Positions 10,184 through 19,187 are shown, counted from the first letter of the stretch. The stretch: DNA of 64,000 bases from Achromobacter piechaudii NBRC 102461 (GCF_001571245.1 NZ_BCTK01000015.1:213242-277241); one strand, 5' to 3'. Numbers and translations: made by a program. Notes: generated from the sequence alone by a model not told the origin.

Positions 10184-11422
10184 ATGGATAAAGCAGATAT
10201 CTCCTGGTTGCTCGTCTCTACCCTGCTCGTATTGATGATGGCCGTACCCGGTCTGGCGATGTTCTATGGCGGCCTGGTACGCAGCAAGAACGTGCTGTCT
10301 GTGTTGCTGCAAGTGTTGTGCACGTTCGTGTTGGGCCTGGTTCTCTGGTTCATCTACGGTTATTCGCTTGCCTTCACCGAAGGCAACGCATTCTTCGGCG
10401 GCCTGTCGCGCGCCTTCTTCTCTGGCATGTTCACGCCGGCTGACGGCAAGTACGCCATGTCGAACACCCTGACCGAGCTGCTGTTCGCCTCGTTCCAGGC
10501 CACGTTCGCCGGCATCACTTGCGCGCTGATCGTGGGCAGCTTCGCCGAACGCGCCCGCTTCTCGGCGGTGCTGGTGTTCACGGTGATCTGGTTCACGTTC
10601 GCCTACATTCCGATTGCGCACATGGTCTGGTTTGCGTCCGAGACGGCGCCCGGCCTGCTGAACGCCAAGGGCGCGCTGGACTTCGCCGGCGGCACGGTGG
10701 TGCACATCAATGCGGGCGTGGCCGGTCTGGTCGGTGCTTATGTGGTGGGCAAGCGCGTGGGCTACGGCCGCGAAGCGATGCAGCCGCACAACCTGCCCAT
10801 GACTTTCGTGGGTGCCGCCCTGCTGTGGGTGGGCTGGTTCGGCTTCAACGCGGGTTCCGCCCTGGCTGCCAACGAGAACGCCACGCTGGCCTTCTTCAAC
10901 ACCATGATCGCCACCGCCGGCGCTGTACTGGCCTGGTTGTTCACCGAATGGGCTGTGAAGGGTAAGCCGTCGATGCTGGGCGCGGCGTCCGGCGCGATTG
11001 CCGGCCTGGTGGGTATCACCCCAGCAGCCGGCCTGGTCGGCCCGGTGGGCGCACTGGTCATCGGCGTCATCGCCGGCGTCGTCTGCGTCTGGGGTGTGAA
11101 TGGCTTGAAGCGTCTGCTGCGTGCCGATGACGCGCTGGACGTGTTCGGCGTGCACGGTGTGGGCGGTATCGTCGGCGCCCTGCTGACCGGCGTGTTCAAT
11201 GCGCAGATTCTCGGTGGCCCCGGCCTGGCCGAACCTGGCATGATCGCCCACCAACTGTGGGTGCAGCTGGAAGGCGTGCTGATCACCATCGTCTGGTCCG
11301 GCGTGGTGGCATGGATTGCCTACAAGATCGCCAACGCCCTGTGCGGCCTGCGTGTGCCGGAAGACCAGGAGCGCGAAGGCCTGGACGTCACCAGCCACGG
11401 CGAATCGGCGTACCACAGCTAA
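10184..11422 (+). CDS. amtB: Ammonium transporter AmtB
   Basis: This 412-residue inner-membrane channel has about eleven hydrophobic helices. Family signatures are present: the start of the first helix (VPGLAMFYGGLVRSKNVLS), the pore region with the first conserved His in GGTVVHINAGVAGLVGAY, and the second in FGVHGVGGIVGALLTG. There is no cleavable leader before the first helix. GGAG precedes ATG 10184. With glnK it forms the two-gene nitrogen-scavenging operon, in which GlnK physically gates AmtB. Confidence 0.97.
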   Translation: MDKADISWLLVSTLLVLMMAVPGLAMFYGGLVRSKNVLSVLLQVLCTFVLGLVLWFIYGYSLAFTEGNAFFGGLSRAFFSGMFTPADGKYAMSNTLTELLFASFQATFAGITCALIVGSFAERARFSAVLVFTVIWFTFAYIPIAHMVWFASETAPGLLNAKGALDFAGGTVVHINAGVAGLVGAYVVGKRVGYGREAMQPHNLPMTFVGAALLWVGWFGFNAGSALAANENATLAFFNTMIATAGAVLAWLFTEWAVKGKPSMLGAASGAIAGLVGITPAAGLVGPVGALVIGVIAGVVCVWGVNGLKRLLRADDALDVFGVHGVGGIVGALLTGVFNAQILGGPGLAEPGMIAHQLWVQLEGVLITIVWSGVVAWIAYKIANALCGLRVPEDQEREGLDVTSHGESAYHS

Positions 11423-11467
11423 GAAGCGGTATCGCAGCCTCGCGCCGTCAGCGCGGGGCTTGCAAGG

Positions 11468-11501
11468 AACGGCGTCGGGGCCCTGCCCTGGCGCCGTTTT
11501 T
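11468..11501 (+). terminator. Terminator of glnK-amtB
   Basis: AACGGCG and CGCCGTT form the outer stem, with inner pairing of GGGCC-rich arms, followed by five T residues. It lies 46 bp after the amtB stop. Confidence 0.8.
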
Positions 11502-11521
11502 CATTGGGAAACCAGCTGACA

Positions 11522-11548
11522 AGAAAAACGCCCCGGATTCGGGGCGTT
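11522..11548 (-). terminator. Terminator of the PTS operon
   Basis: AACGCCCCG pairs with CGGGGCGTT around a four-base loop, and on the minus strand it is followed by TTTTTC. It lies 44 bp downstream of ptsI and faces the convergent amtB terminator. Confidence 0.85.
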
Positions 11549-11591
11549 CGGCGTAAGACGATTCAGGCAGACCGAATCAACGAAGGTGCGG

Positions 11592-13418
11592 TCAAGTCGG
11601 TCCCAGCGCGTCCAGATCGACGGGCAGTGCGCGATTGAGCGCCGTGGCCACCTTGATGCGCAAGGCGTTCGAATGCGCGCGGCGAACCTCGCGCTTGACG
11701 TCCAGCAGTTGCTGCGGATGCATGGAAAACTCGGTCAGGCCCAGACCCAGCAACAGCCGCGTCATGCGCGAATCGCCCGCCATTTCGCCGCAGACAGCCA
11801 CCGGCTTGCCGGCGCGCTCGCCCGCGTTGATGGTGTTGGCCACCAAGCGCAGCACGGCGGGATGCAGCGGGTCGTACAGCGCCGCCACGTCGTGGTCGCC
11901 ACGGTCGATGGCCAGCGTGTACTGGATCAGGTCGTTGGTGCCGATGGACAGGAAATCCAGCGCCTGTGCAAATGGCTCGATCGCGATGGCAATGGCGGGA
12001 ACCTCGACCATGGCGCCCACTTCCATGTGCGGCGCGTAGGCCTGCCCGCGCGCATCCAGCTCACGGCGCGCGGACTCGATTGCCGCCTTGGTCGCCACCA
12101 CTTCGTGCATGTGCGCAATCATGGGAATCAGTAGCCGGACCGGGCCGTGCGCCGACGCGCGCAAGATGGCGCGCAACTGCGTGGCGAACATTTCGGGGCG
12201 CGCCAGGCAGTAGCGGATGGCGCGTTGGCCCAATGCGGGGTTGGTCGCCACGGTGGCTTCGCCGTCCAGCGTCTTGTCCGAGCCGATGTCCAGCGTGCGG
12301 ATCGTGACGGGCCTGCCCGCCATGACCTTGACCACCGAGGAATAGGCTTCGTACTGCTCTTCCTCGCCAGGCAGGTCGGGACGGCCCATGAACAGGAATT
12401 CGCTGCGGAACAAGCCGATGCCATGCGCGCCCGAAGCCAGCGCCAAGGCAGCCTCTTCGGGCAATTCAATATTGGCGTGCAGGACGATGTCGATGCCGTC
12501 GAGCGTGACCGAAGGCTCATCGCGCAACAGGCCCAATTCGGCGCGCTCGTCGGCGTACACGGCCTGTCGGCGACGGTATTCCTGAAGGATGCGATCCGAC
12601 GGATTGACCACCACGGCGCCGGCCGCGCCATCGATGATGAGCATGTCACCATCGCGCACCAGCTCACGCACGTTGCCCATGGCCACCACGGCCGGCACGC
12701 CCATGCTGCGCGCCACGATGGCGGTATGGGAGGTGGGGCCGCCCAGGTCTGTCACGAAAGCGGCGAAGCGGCCGCCGCGCAGACGCAGCATGTCTGCGGG
12801 CGAGATATCGTGCGCCACCACCACCAGCGCATCGTCGCCGCCCATGTGAGACATGTCGGGCAGGATCGCGGAGGTGCCGGCAAGCACGTGCAACACCCGT
12901 TCGATGACCTGGCGTACGTCGGCCCCGCGCTCGCGCAGGTACTCGTCTTCCATGGCGTCGAACTGCTGTCCCAGCATCTGACCTTGCGTGGTCAGGGCCC
13001 ACTCGGCGTTGTAGTGACGCTCGGCGATGAGAGCCAGCGTCTGCTCGGCCAGAAGGGGATCACCCAGCAGCAGGCTGTGCACGTTCAGCATCGCGCCCAG
13101 CTCACGCGGGGCGTCAGCCGGCAAGGTGTCGGCCAACAGGCGCAGCTCGTGCTGGGCCGAGGCCAGCGCCTCGGTCAGGCGGCTGCTTTCCGCCGGCACG
13201 TCCTCGGGCGCTATCCGATAGTGCGCCACTTCAAGCGCCGCGGCGCCCATGACGACCGCGCGTCCGATGGCATATCCCTTGGCAACCCCTTTGCCATAAA
13301 GGCAAACGACGGGACTGGCAGCGCCAGCCCCGTCGTGGGCATTGTTCAGGGTCGAAGACAGGCCAGCCTCGGCAACGCCCAGGCTGGCGGATTCAGGGGT
13401 TGTTCTATTCCTGCTCAC
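11592..13418 (-). CDS. ptsI: PTS enzyme I (PEP-protein phosphotransferase)
   Basis: Enzyme I takes phosphate from PEP and passes it to HPr. The N-terminal phosphohistidine and HPr-binding domain contains the active-site motif GGPTSHTAIVARSMGVPAV. The C-terminal PEP-binding barrel contains LFRSEFLFMGR, TIRTLDIGSDK and the SIGTNDLIQYTLAIDR and VCGEMAGD signatures. The start is uncertain. No ATG lies between ptsH and the conserved N-terminus (VVCLYGKGVAKGYAIGRA), so I propose GTG 13418, which overlaps ptsH by 14 bp. A short segment poor in recognisable homology then precedes the core. Translation is probably coupled to ptsH. Confidence 0.93.
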   Translation of the reverse strand: MSRNRTTPESASLGVAEAGLSSTLNNAHDGAGAASPVVCLYGKGVAKGYAIGRAVVMGAAALEVAHYRIAPEDVPAESSRLTEALASAQHELRLLADTLPADAPRELGAMLNVHSLLLGDPLLAEQTLALIAERHYNAEWALTTQGQMLGQQFDAMEDEYLRERGADVRQVIERVLHVLAGTSAILPDMSHMGGDDALVVVAHDISPADMLRLRGGRFAAFVTDLGGPTSHTAIVARSMGVPAVVAMGNVRELVRDGDMLIIDGAAGAVVVNPSDRILQEYRRRQAVYADERAELGLLRDEPSVTLDGIDIVLHANIELPEEAALALASGAHGIGLFRSEFLFMGRPDLPGEEEQYEAYSSVVKVMAGRPVTIRTLDIGSDKTLDGEATVATNPALGQRAIRYCLARPEMFATQLRAILRASAHGPVRLLIPMIAHMHEVVATKAAIESARRELDARGQAYAPHMEVGAMVEVPAIAIAIEPFAQALDFLSIGTNDLIQYTLAIDRGDHDVAALYDPLHPAVLRLVANTINAGERAGKPVAVCGEMAGDSRMTRLLLGLGLTEFSMHPQQLLDVKREVRRAHSNALRIKVATALNRALPVDLDALGPT

Positions 13419-13674
13419 CGAATTTGCTGTCGAACAGAGTTTCGATTTCGGAAAGGGCCTGCTCGGCATCGCCGCCGGAAGCCTCCAGCTTGACCGTGAC
13501 GCCCAGCCCGGCCGCCAGCATCATGACGCCCATGATGCTCTTGGCGTTCACTCGTTGCGCGCCGCGCGAAATGAAGATTTCGCTTGAGAACTTGCTGGCC
13601 AGTTGCGTCAGCTTGGCGGCGGCCCGCGCATGCAAACCCAATTTATTGCTGATGACGATGTCTTTAGTAGGCAT
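13405..13674 (-). CDS. ptsH: Phosphocarrier protein HPr
   Basis: This 89-residue protein has the active-site histidine in NKLGLHARAAAKL and the regulatory serine in NAKSIMGVMMLAA, the site used by HPr kinase. It relays phosphate from EI to EIIA. The only EIIA nearby is the Man-type gene just upstream and no sugar permease is present. This points to a regulatory PTS of the kind known in Betaproteobacteria and not to sugar uptake at this locus. Confidence 0.97.
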   Translation of the reverse strand: MPTKDIVISNKLGLHARAAAKLTQLASKFSSEIFISRGAQRVNAKSIMGVMMLAAGLGVTVKLEASGGDAEQALSEIETLFDSKFGEQE

Positions 13675-13790
13675 AGGAAATATTATGACCGCGGATTAAA
13701 GCCGCAGTGTTGATCGCAGCAAAGAGCCAAACCGCCAACCGCTTTTCGACTTGAAATACCAGCCGACATAATAGGGCAAATTCCCGCCCG

Positions 13791-14192
13791 TCAGTCTACA
13801 CGCAAGACGCCCTGCACTCCGCCCGCCAGGGCTTTTTCGCGCGTATCGGCAAGCGGAAGATTGCGATAGGTCAATGCGCGCAGCAGCATGGGGGTGTTCA
13901 GACCGGCCAGAACGCAGCATTGAATGCCCTGGGCCTGGGCGTCGGCCACGGCGCGCTTGGAGATATTGGCGGGCGTTGCGCCGATCAGATCCGTCAGCAC
14001 AAGCACGCCACCGCCGTGATCCTGTTCCAGGATGTCTTTGAGGACAGCCGGCGCCTGATCATCGGGCCGGTCCTCGGGCAGGATGTCGTGAATGGCCAGC
14101 ATGCCGTCAAGGTCTCCCATGACGTGGCTGGCGCATTCGCGCATCGCCGCGCCCAAAGGCGCGTGCACGACGATAACAATACCCGTGGTCAT
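13791..14192 (-). CDS. PTS EIIA component, mannose/AgaF family
   Basis: This 133-residue protein has the EIIA-Man fold. The phosphorylatable His is at about position 10 (VIVVHAPLGAAM), followed by the GGGVLVLTDLIGATPANIS segment. No EIIB, EIIC or EIID genes are nearby, so phosphate probably goes no further and the protein acts as a sensor. It lies 17 bp downstream of gshB and 116 bp before ptsH. The gshB-EIIA-ptsH-ptsI order is common in Betaproteobacteria. Confidence 0.92.
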   Translation of the reverse strand: MTTGIVIVVHAPLGAAMRECASHVMGDLDGMLAIHDILPEDRPDDQAPAVLKDILEQDHGGGVLVLTDLIGATPANISKRAVADAQAQGIQCCVLAGLNTPMLLRALTYRNLPLADTREKALAGGVQGVLRVD

Positions 14193-14209
14193 GACGGAAT
14201 CCAGAAAGA

Positions 14210-15181
14210 TCAGGCTGCCAGGGCAGTGGTCGCCACGGCTTTTTCAAGCGCCTGGACGAACATGCCCGCGACATCGAAGCCGGTCTGTTCGGCAATCTCT
14301 ACGAAACAGGTGGGGCTGGTGACGTTGACTTCGGTGACGTAATCGCCAATGACGTCCAGGCCGACCAGCAGCAGGCCGCGAGCAGCAAGCTTGGGCGCAA
14401 CGGCTTCGGCGATCTGGCGATCGCGCGGGGACAATTCCTGCGCCACGCCACGGCCGCCGGCAGCCAGGTTGCCGCGCGTTTCGCCGGCCAGCGGGATGCG
14501 GGCCAGCGAATACGGCACCGGTTCGCCGCCGATCAGCAAGATGCGCTTGTCGCCCTTGACGATGTCAGGGATGTAACGCTGGGCCATGATGGTGCGCGCG
14601 CCGTTATCGGTCAGCGTTTCCAGGATGGCATTCAGGTTGGGGTCTTTGGGTTGCAGGCGGAACACGCCCGTGCCACCCATGCCGTCGAGCGGCTTGACGA
14701 TCACGTCGTGGTGCGTGTCGTGAAAAGCCTTCAGGCGAGCCATGTTGCGGGTCACCAGCGTCGGGGCGGTGAACTCGCTGATTTCGGTGATGGCCAGCTT
14801 TTCGGGATGGTTGCGAATGGCCGCGCCGCTGTTGAACACGCGCGCGCCCTGCGCCTCGGCATATTCGAGCAGGTGCGTCGAATACACATATTCCATATCG
14901 AAAGGCGGGTCTTTACGCATGACGACAGCGCCAAAATCCGCCAATGGCAGATCTTGAGCGGGGGACTCGGTCCACCAATCGTGACCGTGCAGGTCGGCGT
15001 CCGCCACCAGCGCGATGGGCGTGGTGACTGCCTTGACCGAACCGGCCTCGATGTAGAGATCGCCCTGCATGGCCACGCTGAGCGTGTGACCGCGCGCCAC
15101 GAGGGCACGCATCATGGCAACCGAACTGTCCTTGTACGCCTTGAGGAGCGGCAAGGGATCCAAAACGAACAAAACATGCAT
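14210..15181 (-). CDS. gshB: Glutathione synthetase
   Basis: GshB joins glycine to gamma-glutamylcysteine using ATP. The 323-residue length and the start MHVLFVLDPLPLLKAYKDSS are typical. ATP-grasp features are visible: VMRKDPPFDMEYVYSTHLLE in the N-domain, VIVKPLDGMGGTGVFR as the ATP loop, and EVNVTSPTCFVEIA near the C-terminus with the metal-binding Glu and Asn. I chose ATG 15181 because upstream in-frame codons (to 15310) do not resemble the family. gshA is not in this window. Confidence 0.96.
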   Translation of the reverse strand: MHVLFVLDPLPLLKAYKDSSVAMMRALVARGHTLSVAMQGDLYIEAGSVKAVTTPIALVADADLHGHDWWTESPAQDLPLADFGAVVMRKDPPFDMEYVYSTHLLEYAEAQGARVFNSGAAIRNHPEKLAITEISEFTAPTLVTRNMARLKAFHDTHHDVIVKPLDGMGGTGVFRLQPKDPNLNAILETLTDNGARTIMAQRYIPDIVKGDKRILLIGGEPVPYSLARIPLAGETRGNLAAGGRGVAQELSPRDRQIAEAVAPKLAARGLLLVGLDVIGDYVTEVNVTSPTCFVEIAEQTGFDVAGMFVQALEKAVATTALAA

Positions 15182-15200
15182 CGCGACACCCTGAACGTAC

Positions 15201-15231
15201 GCCGCCTTCCCTCGCGGGAAGGCGGCTTTTT
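15201..15231 (+). terminator. Strong hairpin between infC and gshB
   Basis: GCCGCCTTCCC pairs with GGGAAGGCGGC around TCGC. The T-run (TTTTT) follows on the plus strand, although the flanking genes are on the minus strand, where the hairpin lacks a U-run. It may act as an mRNA-stabilising or pausing structure for infC transcripts. Confidence 0.5.
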
Positions 15232-15339
15232 GACATCGTAGCGCAGAGCCGCCCAATAAGCGAACCCGCCGGCCACGTGACGGACGGCGGGTCGGATGGG
15301 AAGCGGCCAAGCCTTCATAGAGAAGGCTATGGCTGGAAC

Positions 15340-15894
15340 TTACGCGGCAGATTCAGGCTTGCCCGCAGCGGGCACGGCCTTCTTCTTGGGCGCCAGCACC
15401 ATGACCATCTGACGGCCTTCGAGCTTCGGCATGGCTTCGACCTGGGCAAGTTCCAGCAGATCGTCACGCACACGTTCAAGCACGCGCATACCAAGTTCCT
15501 GGTGAGCCATTTCACGGCCACGGAAACGCAACGTCACCTTGGCCTTGTCGCCTTCCTCGAGGAAGCGGCGCAGGTTGCGCAGCTTGACTTGGTAGTCGCC
15601 CTCATCGGTGGCCGGACGGAATTTGACTTCCTTGACCTGGATGACCTTCTGCTTGGAACGAGCTTCGGCTTGGCGCTTCTGCTCTTGGTACTTGAACTTA
15701 CCGTAGTCCATCAAACGGCAGACCGGCGGTTCGGCGTTCGGCGCGATTTCCACCAGATCCACGTCGCTTTGCTCGGAAAGACGGAACGCGTCGGCGATCT
15801 TGACGATGCCCAGCTGTTCTCCGTCCAGACCTATCAGGCGCACCTCGGGGACGCGGATTTCACCGTTGATGCGATTGGCTTTTTCAGTGGCGAT
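15340..15894 (-). CDS. infC: Translation initiation factor IF-3 (AUC start)
   Basis: IF-3 binds the 30S subunit and checks start-codon pairing. The protein begins [21 protein letters not shown] (read in two overlapping parts: [13 protein letters not shown] and RVPEVRLIG), and the rest shows [28 protein letters not shown] and [17 protein letters not shown]. No ATG, GTG or TTG fits the true N-terminus. The codon at 15894-15892 is ATC, preceded by AGGAG at ideal spacing, giving 184 residues. IF-3 genes in many bacteria use AUU or a similar rare start so that IF-3 represses itself. The gene follows thrS by 20 bp. Confidence 0.95.
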   Translation of the reverse strand: MATEKANRINGEIRVPEVRLIGLDGEQLGIVKIADAFRLSEQSDVDLVEIAPNAEPPVCRLMDYGKFKYQEQKRQAEARSKQKVIQVKEVKFRPATDEGDYQVKLRNLRRFLEEGDKAKVTLRFRGREMAHQELGMRVLERVRDDLLELAQVEAMPKLEGRQMVMVLAPKKKAVPAAGKPESAA

Positions 15895-15914
15895 GTTGAA
15901 AGCTCCTAGAAATG

Positions 15915-17867
15915 TTAAGCAGCACTGCTATCAGGTTGATTGACGTCGCGACGGGCGGAGACATCCTCGGACAACCGCGCGACGAATTCGTCGTATGCGA
16001 TGGCGCCAAGGTCCAATCCACCCAGACCGCGGACGGCTACGGTGCCGTTTTGTTTTTCCTTGTCGCCGACGACAAGAATGTACGGCACCTTTTGCAGGCT
16101 GTGCTCCCGGATTTTACGAGTGATTTTTTCACCACGCAAATCGGACTCTACTCTAAAGCCTTGTTTTTTCAGGCTTTGTGTTATTTCAGCCGCATAATCG
16201 GCCGAAGGTTCGGAAATGCAGCATACAACGGCTTGCACCGGGGCCAACCAAGGCGGCATCGCCCCGGCATGGTTTTCGATCAACATGCCGATGAAACGCT
16301 CGAGCGAGCCGAGGATGGCACGGTGCAGCATGACCGGCGGACGACGCTGGTCGTTTTGGTCCACATACTCGGCGCCAAGGCGCACGGGCATGGAGAAGTC
16401 GACCTGAATGGTACCGCATTGCCAGTGGCGACCGATGGCGTCTTTCAAGGTGTATTCGACCTTGGGACCGTAAAACGCGCCTTCCCCGGGCGAAATCTCG
16501 AATTCGCAACCCGTGCGGCGCAGGCTTTCCATCAGCGCCTGCTCGGCCGTATCCCAGACTTCGTCCGAGCCGATACGCTTTTCGGGACGCGTAGCGACCT
16601 TGTACAGCACCTCGGTGAAACCGAAATCACGGTAGACCTTTTGCAGCAGGGCCGTGAAATCCGCGCACTCGTCCTGCAACTGTTCTTCGGTACAGAAGAT
16701 GTGGCCGTCATCCTGCGTGAAACCGCGCACGCGCATCATGCCGTGCAGCGAACCCGACGGTTCATTGCGATGGCATTGACCAAATTCGCCATAGCGCAGC
16801 GGCAGTTCGCGATAGGAATGCAGGCCGGCGTTGAAGATCTGCACGTGGCCCGGGCAGTTCATCGGCTTCAGGCCATAGACCCGGTTCTCGGACTCGGTCG
16901 TGAACATGTTTTCACGATAGTTGTCCCAGTGGCCCGTCTTCTTCCACAACGAGATGTCGAGAATCTGCGGCGCCTTCACTTCCTGGTAGCCGTTGTTGTT
17001 GTAGATGGCGCGCATGTACTGCTCGACCTGCTGCCACAACGCCCAGCCCTTGGGATGCCAGAAAATCAGGCCCGGGGCTTCGTCCTGGAAGTGGAACAGA
17101 TCAAGTTCGCGGCCAATCTTGCGGTGGTCGCGACGCTCGGCCTCTTCCAACATGTGCAGATAGGCCTCCTGCTCTTCCTTGGTGGCCCAGGCCGTGCCGT
17201 AGATGCGCTGGAGCATCTCGTTCTTGCTGTCGCCGCGCCAATAGGCGCCTGCCACCTTCATCAGCTTGAACACCTTCAGCTTGCCGGTGGACGGCACGTG
17301 GGGGCCGCGGCATAGGTCGATGAAGTCGCCTTCACGATACAGGCTCAGGGGCTCGTTGGAAGGAATGGAAGCGATGATCTCGGCCTTGTACTTCTCGCCG
17401 ATGCCCTTGAAGAATTCAACGGCGTCGTCGCGCGACCACTCTTCGCGGGTGACGACTTCGTCTTTCTTGGCCAGCTCGGCCATCTTCTTTTCGATGGCGA
17501 CCAGATCTTCAGGCGTGAACGGACGCTTGTACGAAAAGTCGTAGTAGAAGCCGTTGTCGATCACGGGACCGATGGTGACCTGCGCGTCCGGAAACAATTC
17601 CTTGACGGCATAGGCCAGCAGGTGGGCGGTCGAATGGCGGATCAGATCCAGGCCATCGGCATCCTTGGCGGTGACGATCGCCAGGCGCGCGTCGCCTTCG
17701 ATGCGAAAGCTGGTGTCGACCAGCTTGGACTCGGCGCCTTCAAAGGTCACGCGACCGCCCAAGGCGGCCTTGGCCAGGCCCGTACCGATCGACTGAGCCA
17801 CTTCGGCGACCGTGACCGGCCCCGGATATTGGCGTTGCGAACCATCGGGCAATGTGATCTGTACCAT
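15915..17867 (-). CDS. thrS: Threonyl-tRNA synthetase
   Basis: This 650-residue class II synthetase has the complete domain order: TGS (residues 1-62), the editing domain with [20 protein letters not shown], the catalytic core with the zinc ligands (NCPGHVQIF and later His residues), motif 2 ([20 protein letters not shown]), and the anticodon-binding domain (about 545-640). Start ATG 17867 matches the family N-terminus [20 protein letters not shown]. An intrinsic terminator sits in the leader only 49 bp upstream, behind a Thr-rich leader peptide, so transcription is probably controlled by attenuation. Confidence 0.98.
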   Translation of the reverse strand: MVQITLPDGSQRQYPGPVTVAEVAQSIGTGLAKAALGGRVTFEGAESKLVDTSFRIEGDARLAIVTAKDADGLDLIRHSTAHLLAYAVKELFPDAQVTIGPVIDNGFYYDFSYKRPFTPEDLVAIEKKMAELAKKDEVVTREEWSRDDAVEFFKGIGEKYKAEIIASIPSNEPLSLYREGDFIDLCRGPHVPSTGKLKVFKLMKVAGAYWRGDSKNEMLQRIYGTAWATKEEQEAYLHMLEEAERRDHRKIGRELDLFHFQDEAPGLIFWHPKGWALWQQVEQYMRAIYNNNGYQEVKAPQILDISLWKKTGHWDNYRENMFTTESENRVYGLKPMNCPGHVQIFNAGLHSYRELPLRYGEFGQCHRNEPSGSLHGMMRVRGFTQDDGHIFCTEEQLQDECADFTALLQKVYRDFGFTEVLYKVATRPEKRIGSDEVWDTAEQALMESLRRTGCEFEISPGEGAFYGPKVEYTLKDAIGRHWQCGTIQVDFSMPVRLGAEYVDQNDQRRPPVMLHRAILGSLERFIGMLIENHAGAMPPWLAPVQAVVCCISEPSADYAAEITQSLKKQGFRVESDLRGEKITRKIREHSLQKVPYILVVGDKEKQNGTVAVRGLGGLDLGAIAYDEFVARLSEDVSARRDVNQPDSSAA

Positions 17868-17915
17868 CGGGAGTGCTTCCTGGGGTTCTTGGAACGAGAA
17901 AAAATCAATAAACGG

Positions 17916-17947
17916 AAATGAAAAACGCGGCCTGAGAGCCGCGTTTT
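17916..17947 (-). terminator. Attenuator terminator in the thrS leader
   Basis: On the minus strand AAAACGCGGC and GCCGCGTTTT form a 10-bp stem around a six-base loop and are followed by a T-rich tract (TTTTTCATTT). It lies between a small leader ORF and thrS, in the sense direction, where it can only act on thrS transcripts. The upstream segment GTCGCGTT (18017-18010) can pair over 8 bp with its 5' arm AACGCGGC (17945-17938) and so act as antiterminator. Confidence 0.8.
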
Positions 17948-18007
17948 CTGGATGTCTTGCTGAGTCTTACCGCTGACCTGACACGGTGAAACCCGACGCA
18001 CGAAAAA

Positions 18008-18064
18008 CTAACGCGACATAGGGCGAAAGTTCCGGGTCGTAGTTCGTGCCAGCGGGAAAAACAT
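18008..18064 (-). CDS. Putative thrS leader peptide, 18 aa
   Basis: ATG 18064 opens an 18-codon frame reading MFFPLARTTTRNFRPMSR and ending in TAG at 18010-18008. It has three consecutive threonine codons of three different kinds (ACT ACG ACC, 18043-18035). The last codons and stop overlap the segment that can pair with the terminator arm downstream. A ribosome stalled on the Thr codons would leave that segment free, and a ribosome reaching the stop would cover it. The ribosome site is weak (CAGG nine bases upstream). The ORF is inferred from this geometry and is too short for statistical support. Confidence 0.65.
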   Translation of the reverse strand: MFFPLARTTTRNFRPMSR

Positions 18065-18423
18065 GATTCTGAGCCTGTTCAAACGCGCCATCAGGCGCGT
18101 TGCAAGTTGCGCGGCCACATCGACGGGAAACCAGACGGGGCCAAGCCCCAGGAATCCACGATCAGACCGCAATTAACGTTGCCGATTGTAGCACCCTTTG
18201 CGCCTTTTCCGTATTGCCGTCAAGGCCTGCGAGGCCGATTCTGTCCGATTGATTGCGCATCTGGGGGTGCAACGGTCTGATATTCGCGTGATTCCGATCC
18301 GGACACGCTGTCGAAAACGTACCCTTCCATCGCAAATTTATGACTAGGCGCGGAGCGTGCTCCGGACTTCAACTCTGGCCGGGTGCAAACGACACTGCAT
18401 TCGCTACCGGCCGTGGAGCATCG
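18065..18423. other. Divergent thrS / response-regulator intergenic region
   Basis: About 360 bp without a long gene. It holds the presumed thrS promoter: a TACAAT -10 candidate on the minus strand at 18190-18185 with no good -35 at 17 bp. It also holds a hairpin AACGCGCC/GGCGCGTT at 18082-18101, just before the leader ORF. The promoter of the plus-strand regulator gene must also be here. Confidence 0.45.
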
Positions 18424-19164
18424 ATGAAAGCTGTCCCAAACCGTGTGACCAAAGCGGCCTCTCTTTCCAACCTGCCCCGCTGCGGCGAAGGCGTCCGCTC
18501 GGGCGGTCGCCGGCACCTGCTGCTGTCGCGGCTGCCTTCGGTCATCAAGGTGGCAATACTGGACGACCATCCGGTCGTTGCGCTTGGCGTTGGCGCGTAT
18601 TTGGAAAGCCGCCCGGGCTTTCGGGTTCTGCACCGCGAAACCTCGGCGCGTGCCCTAATGGAGAAACTGAGCCATACGCCCTGTGACGTCGCGCTGATCG
18701 ACTTCTACCTACCCCAGGAACCGTGGGACGGCGTCAACTTCCTGCGTCGCCTGCGGCGCTACCATCCCGGCTTGGCGATCATCACGTTTTCGGCCGGCAA
18801 TCGGCAGGAAACGCAATACGCGGCCTATCGAGCGGGCGCCAATGGCTATCTGGCCAAGCAATGGGGAATGATGCTGTTGCCCGAAATCATCCGAGGCGTC
18901 CTCAACAGCAAGAACGCGTTTCTTTCCGTGCAGGACGGCAAGATCCGCCCGCTGCTGCCCACCCACCCGCACGCGATGCTGACCACATCGGAAGTCGAGA
19001 TCCTGCGCCACATCAGCCAGGGCCTTTCGGTCACTCAGATCGCGGAGCGCCTGTCGCGAAGCAAGAAGACCGTCAGCACCCACAAGCGACGCGCAATGTG
19101 CAAGCTGCAACTGGCAGATGATTTGTCGCTGGCGCTATACCTGCGCGAGAAATTCGCGGAATGA
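18424..19164 (+). CDS. NarL/RcsB-type response regulator
   Basis: The 246-residue product has a receiver domain (about residues 40-165) with the acidic pair in KVAILDDHPVVALGV, the phosphoacceptor Asp in CDVALIDFYLPQ, and the conserved Lys in NGYLAKQWG. A LuxR-type helix-turn-helix follows (LTTSEVEILRHISQGLSVTQ and SRSKKTVSTHKRRAM). ATG 18424 is favoured by GGAG upstream; the first ~40 residues are an unusual basic extension. No sensor kinase is adjacent, so the partner is unknown. The layout resembles RcsB/BvgA regulators, but that is only a family-level likeness. Confidence 0.88.
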   Translation: MKAVPNRVTKAASLSNLPRCGEGVRSGGRRHLLLSRLPSVIKVAILDDHPVVALGVGAYLESRPGFRVLHRETSARALMEKLSHTPCDVALIDFYLPQEPWDGVNFLRRLRRYHPGLAIITFSAGNRQETQYAAYRAGANGYLAKQWGMMLLPEIIRGVLNSKNAFLSVQDGKIRPLLPTHPHAMLTTSEVEILRHISQGLSVTQIAERLSRSKKTVSTHKRRAMCKLQLADDLSLALYLREKFAE

Positions 19165-19187
19165 GCCCCGCGCCCCACCGCCCGGCG

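Noticed and set aside
15201..15231. Terminator of infC
   Set aside because: The hairpin is strong, but its T-run is on the plus strand, where no gene ends; on the minus strand it lacks a U-run.
17868..18200. A T-box riboswitch in front of thrS
   Set aside because: No T-box consensus or stem I was seen, and T-boxes are not expected in Betaproteobacteria. The leader-peptide model explains the structure better.
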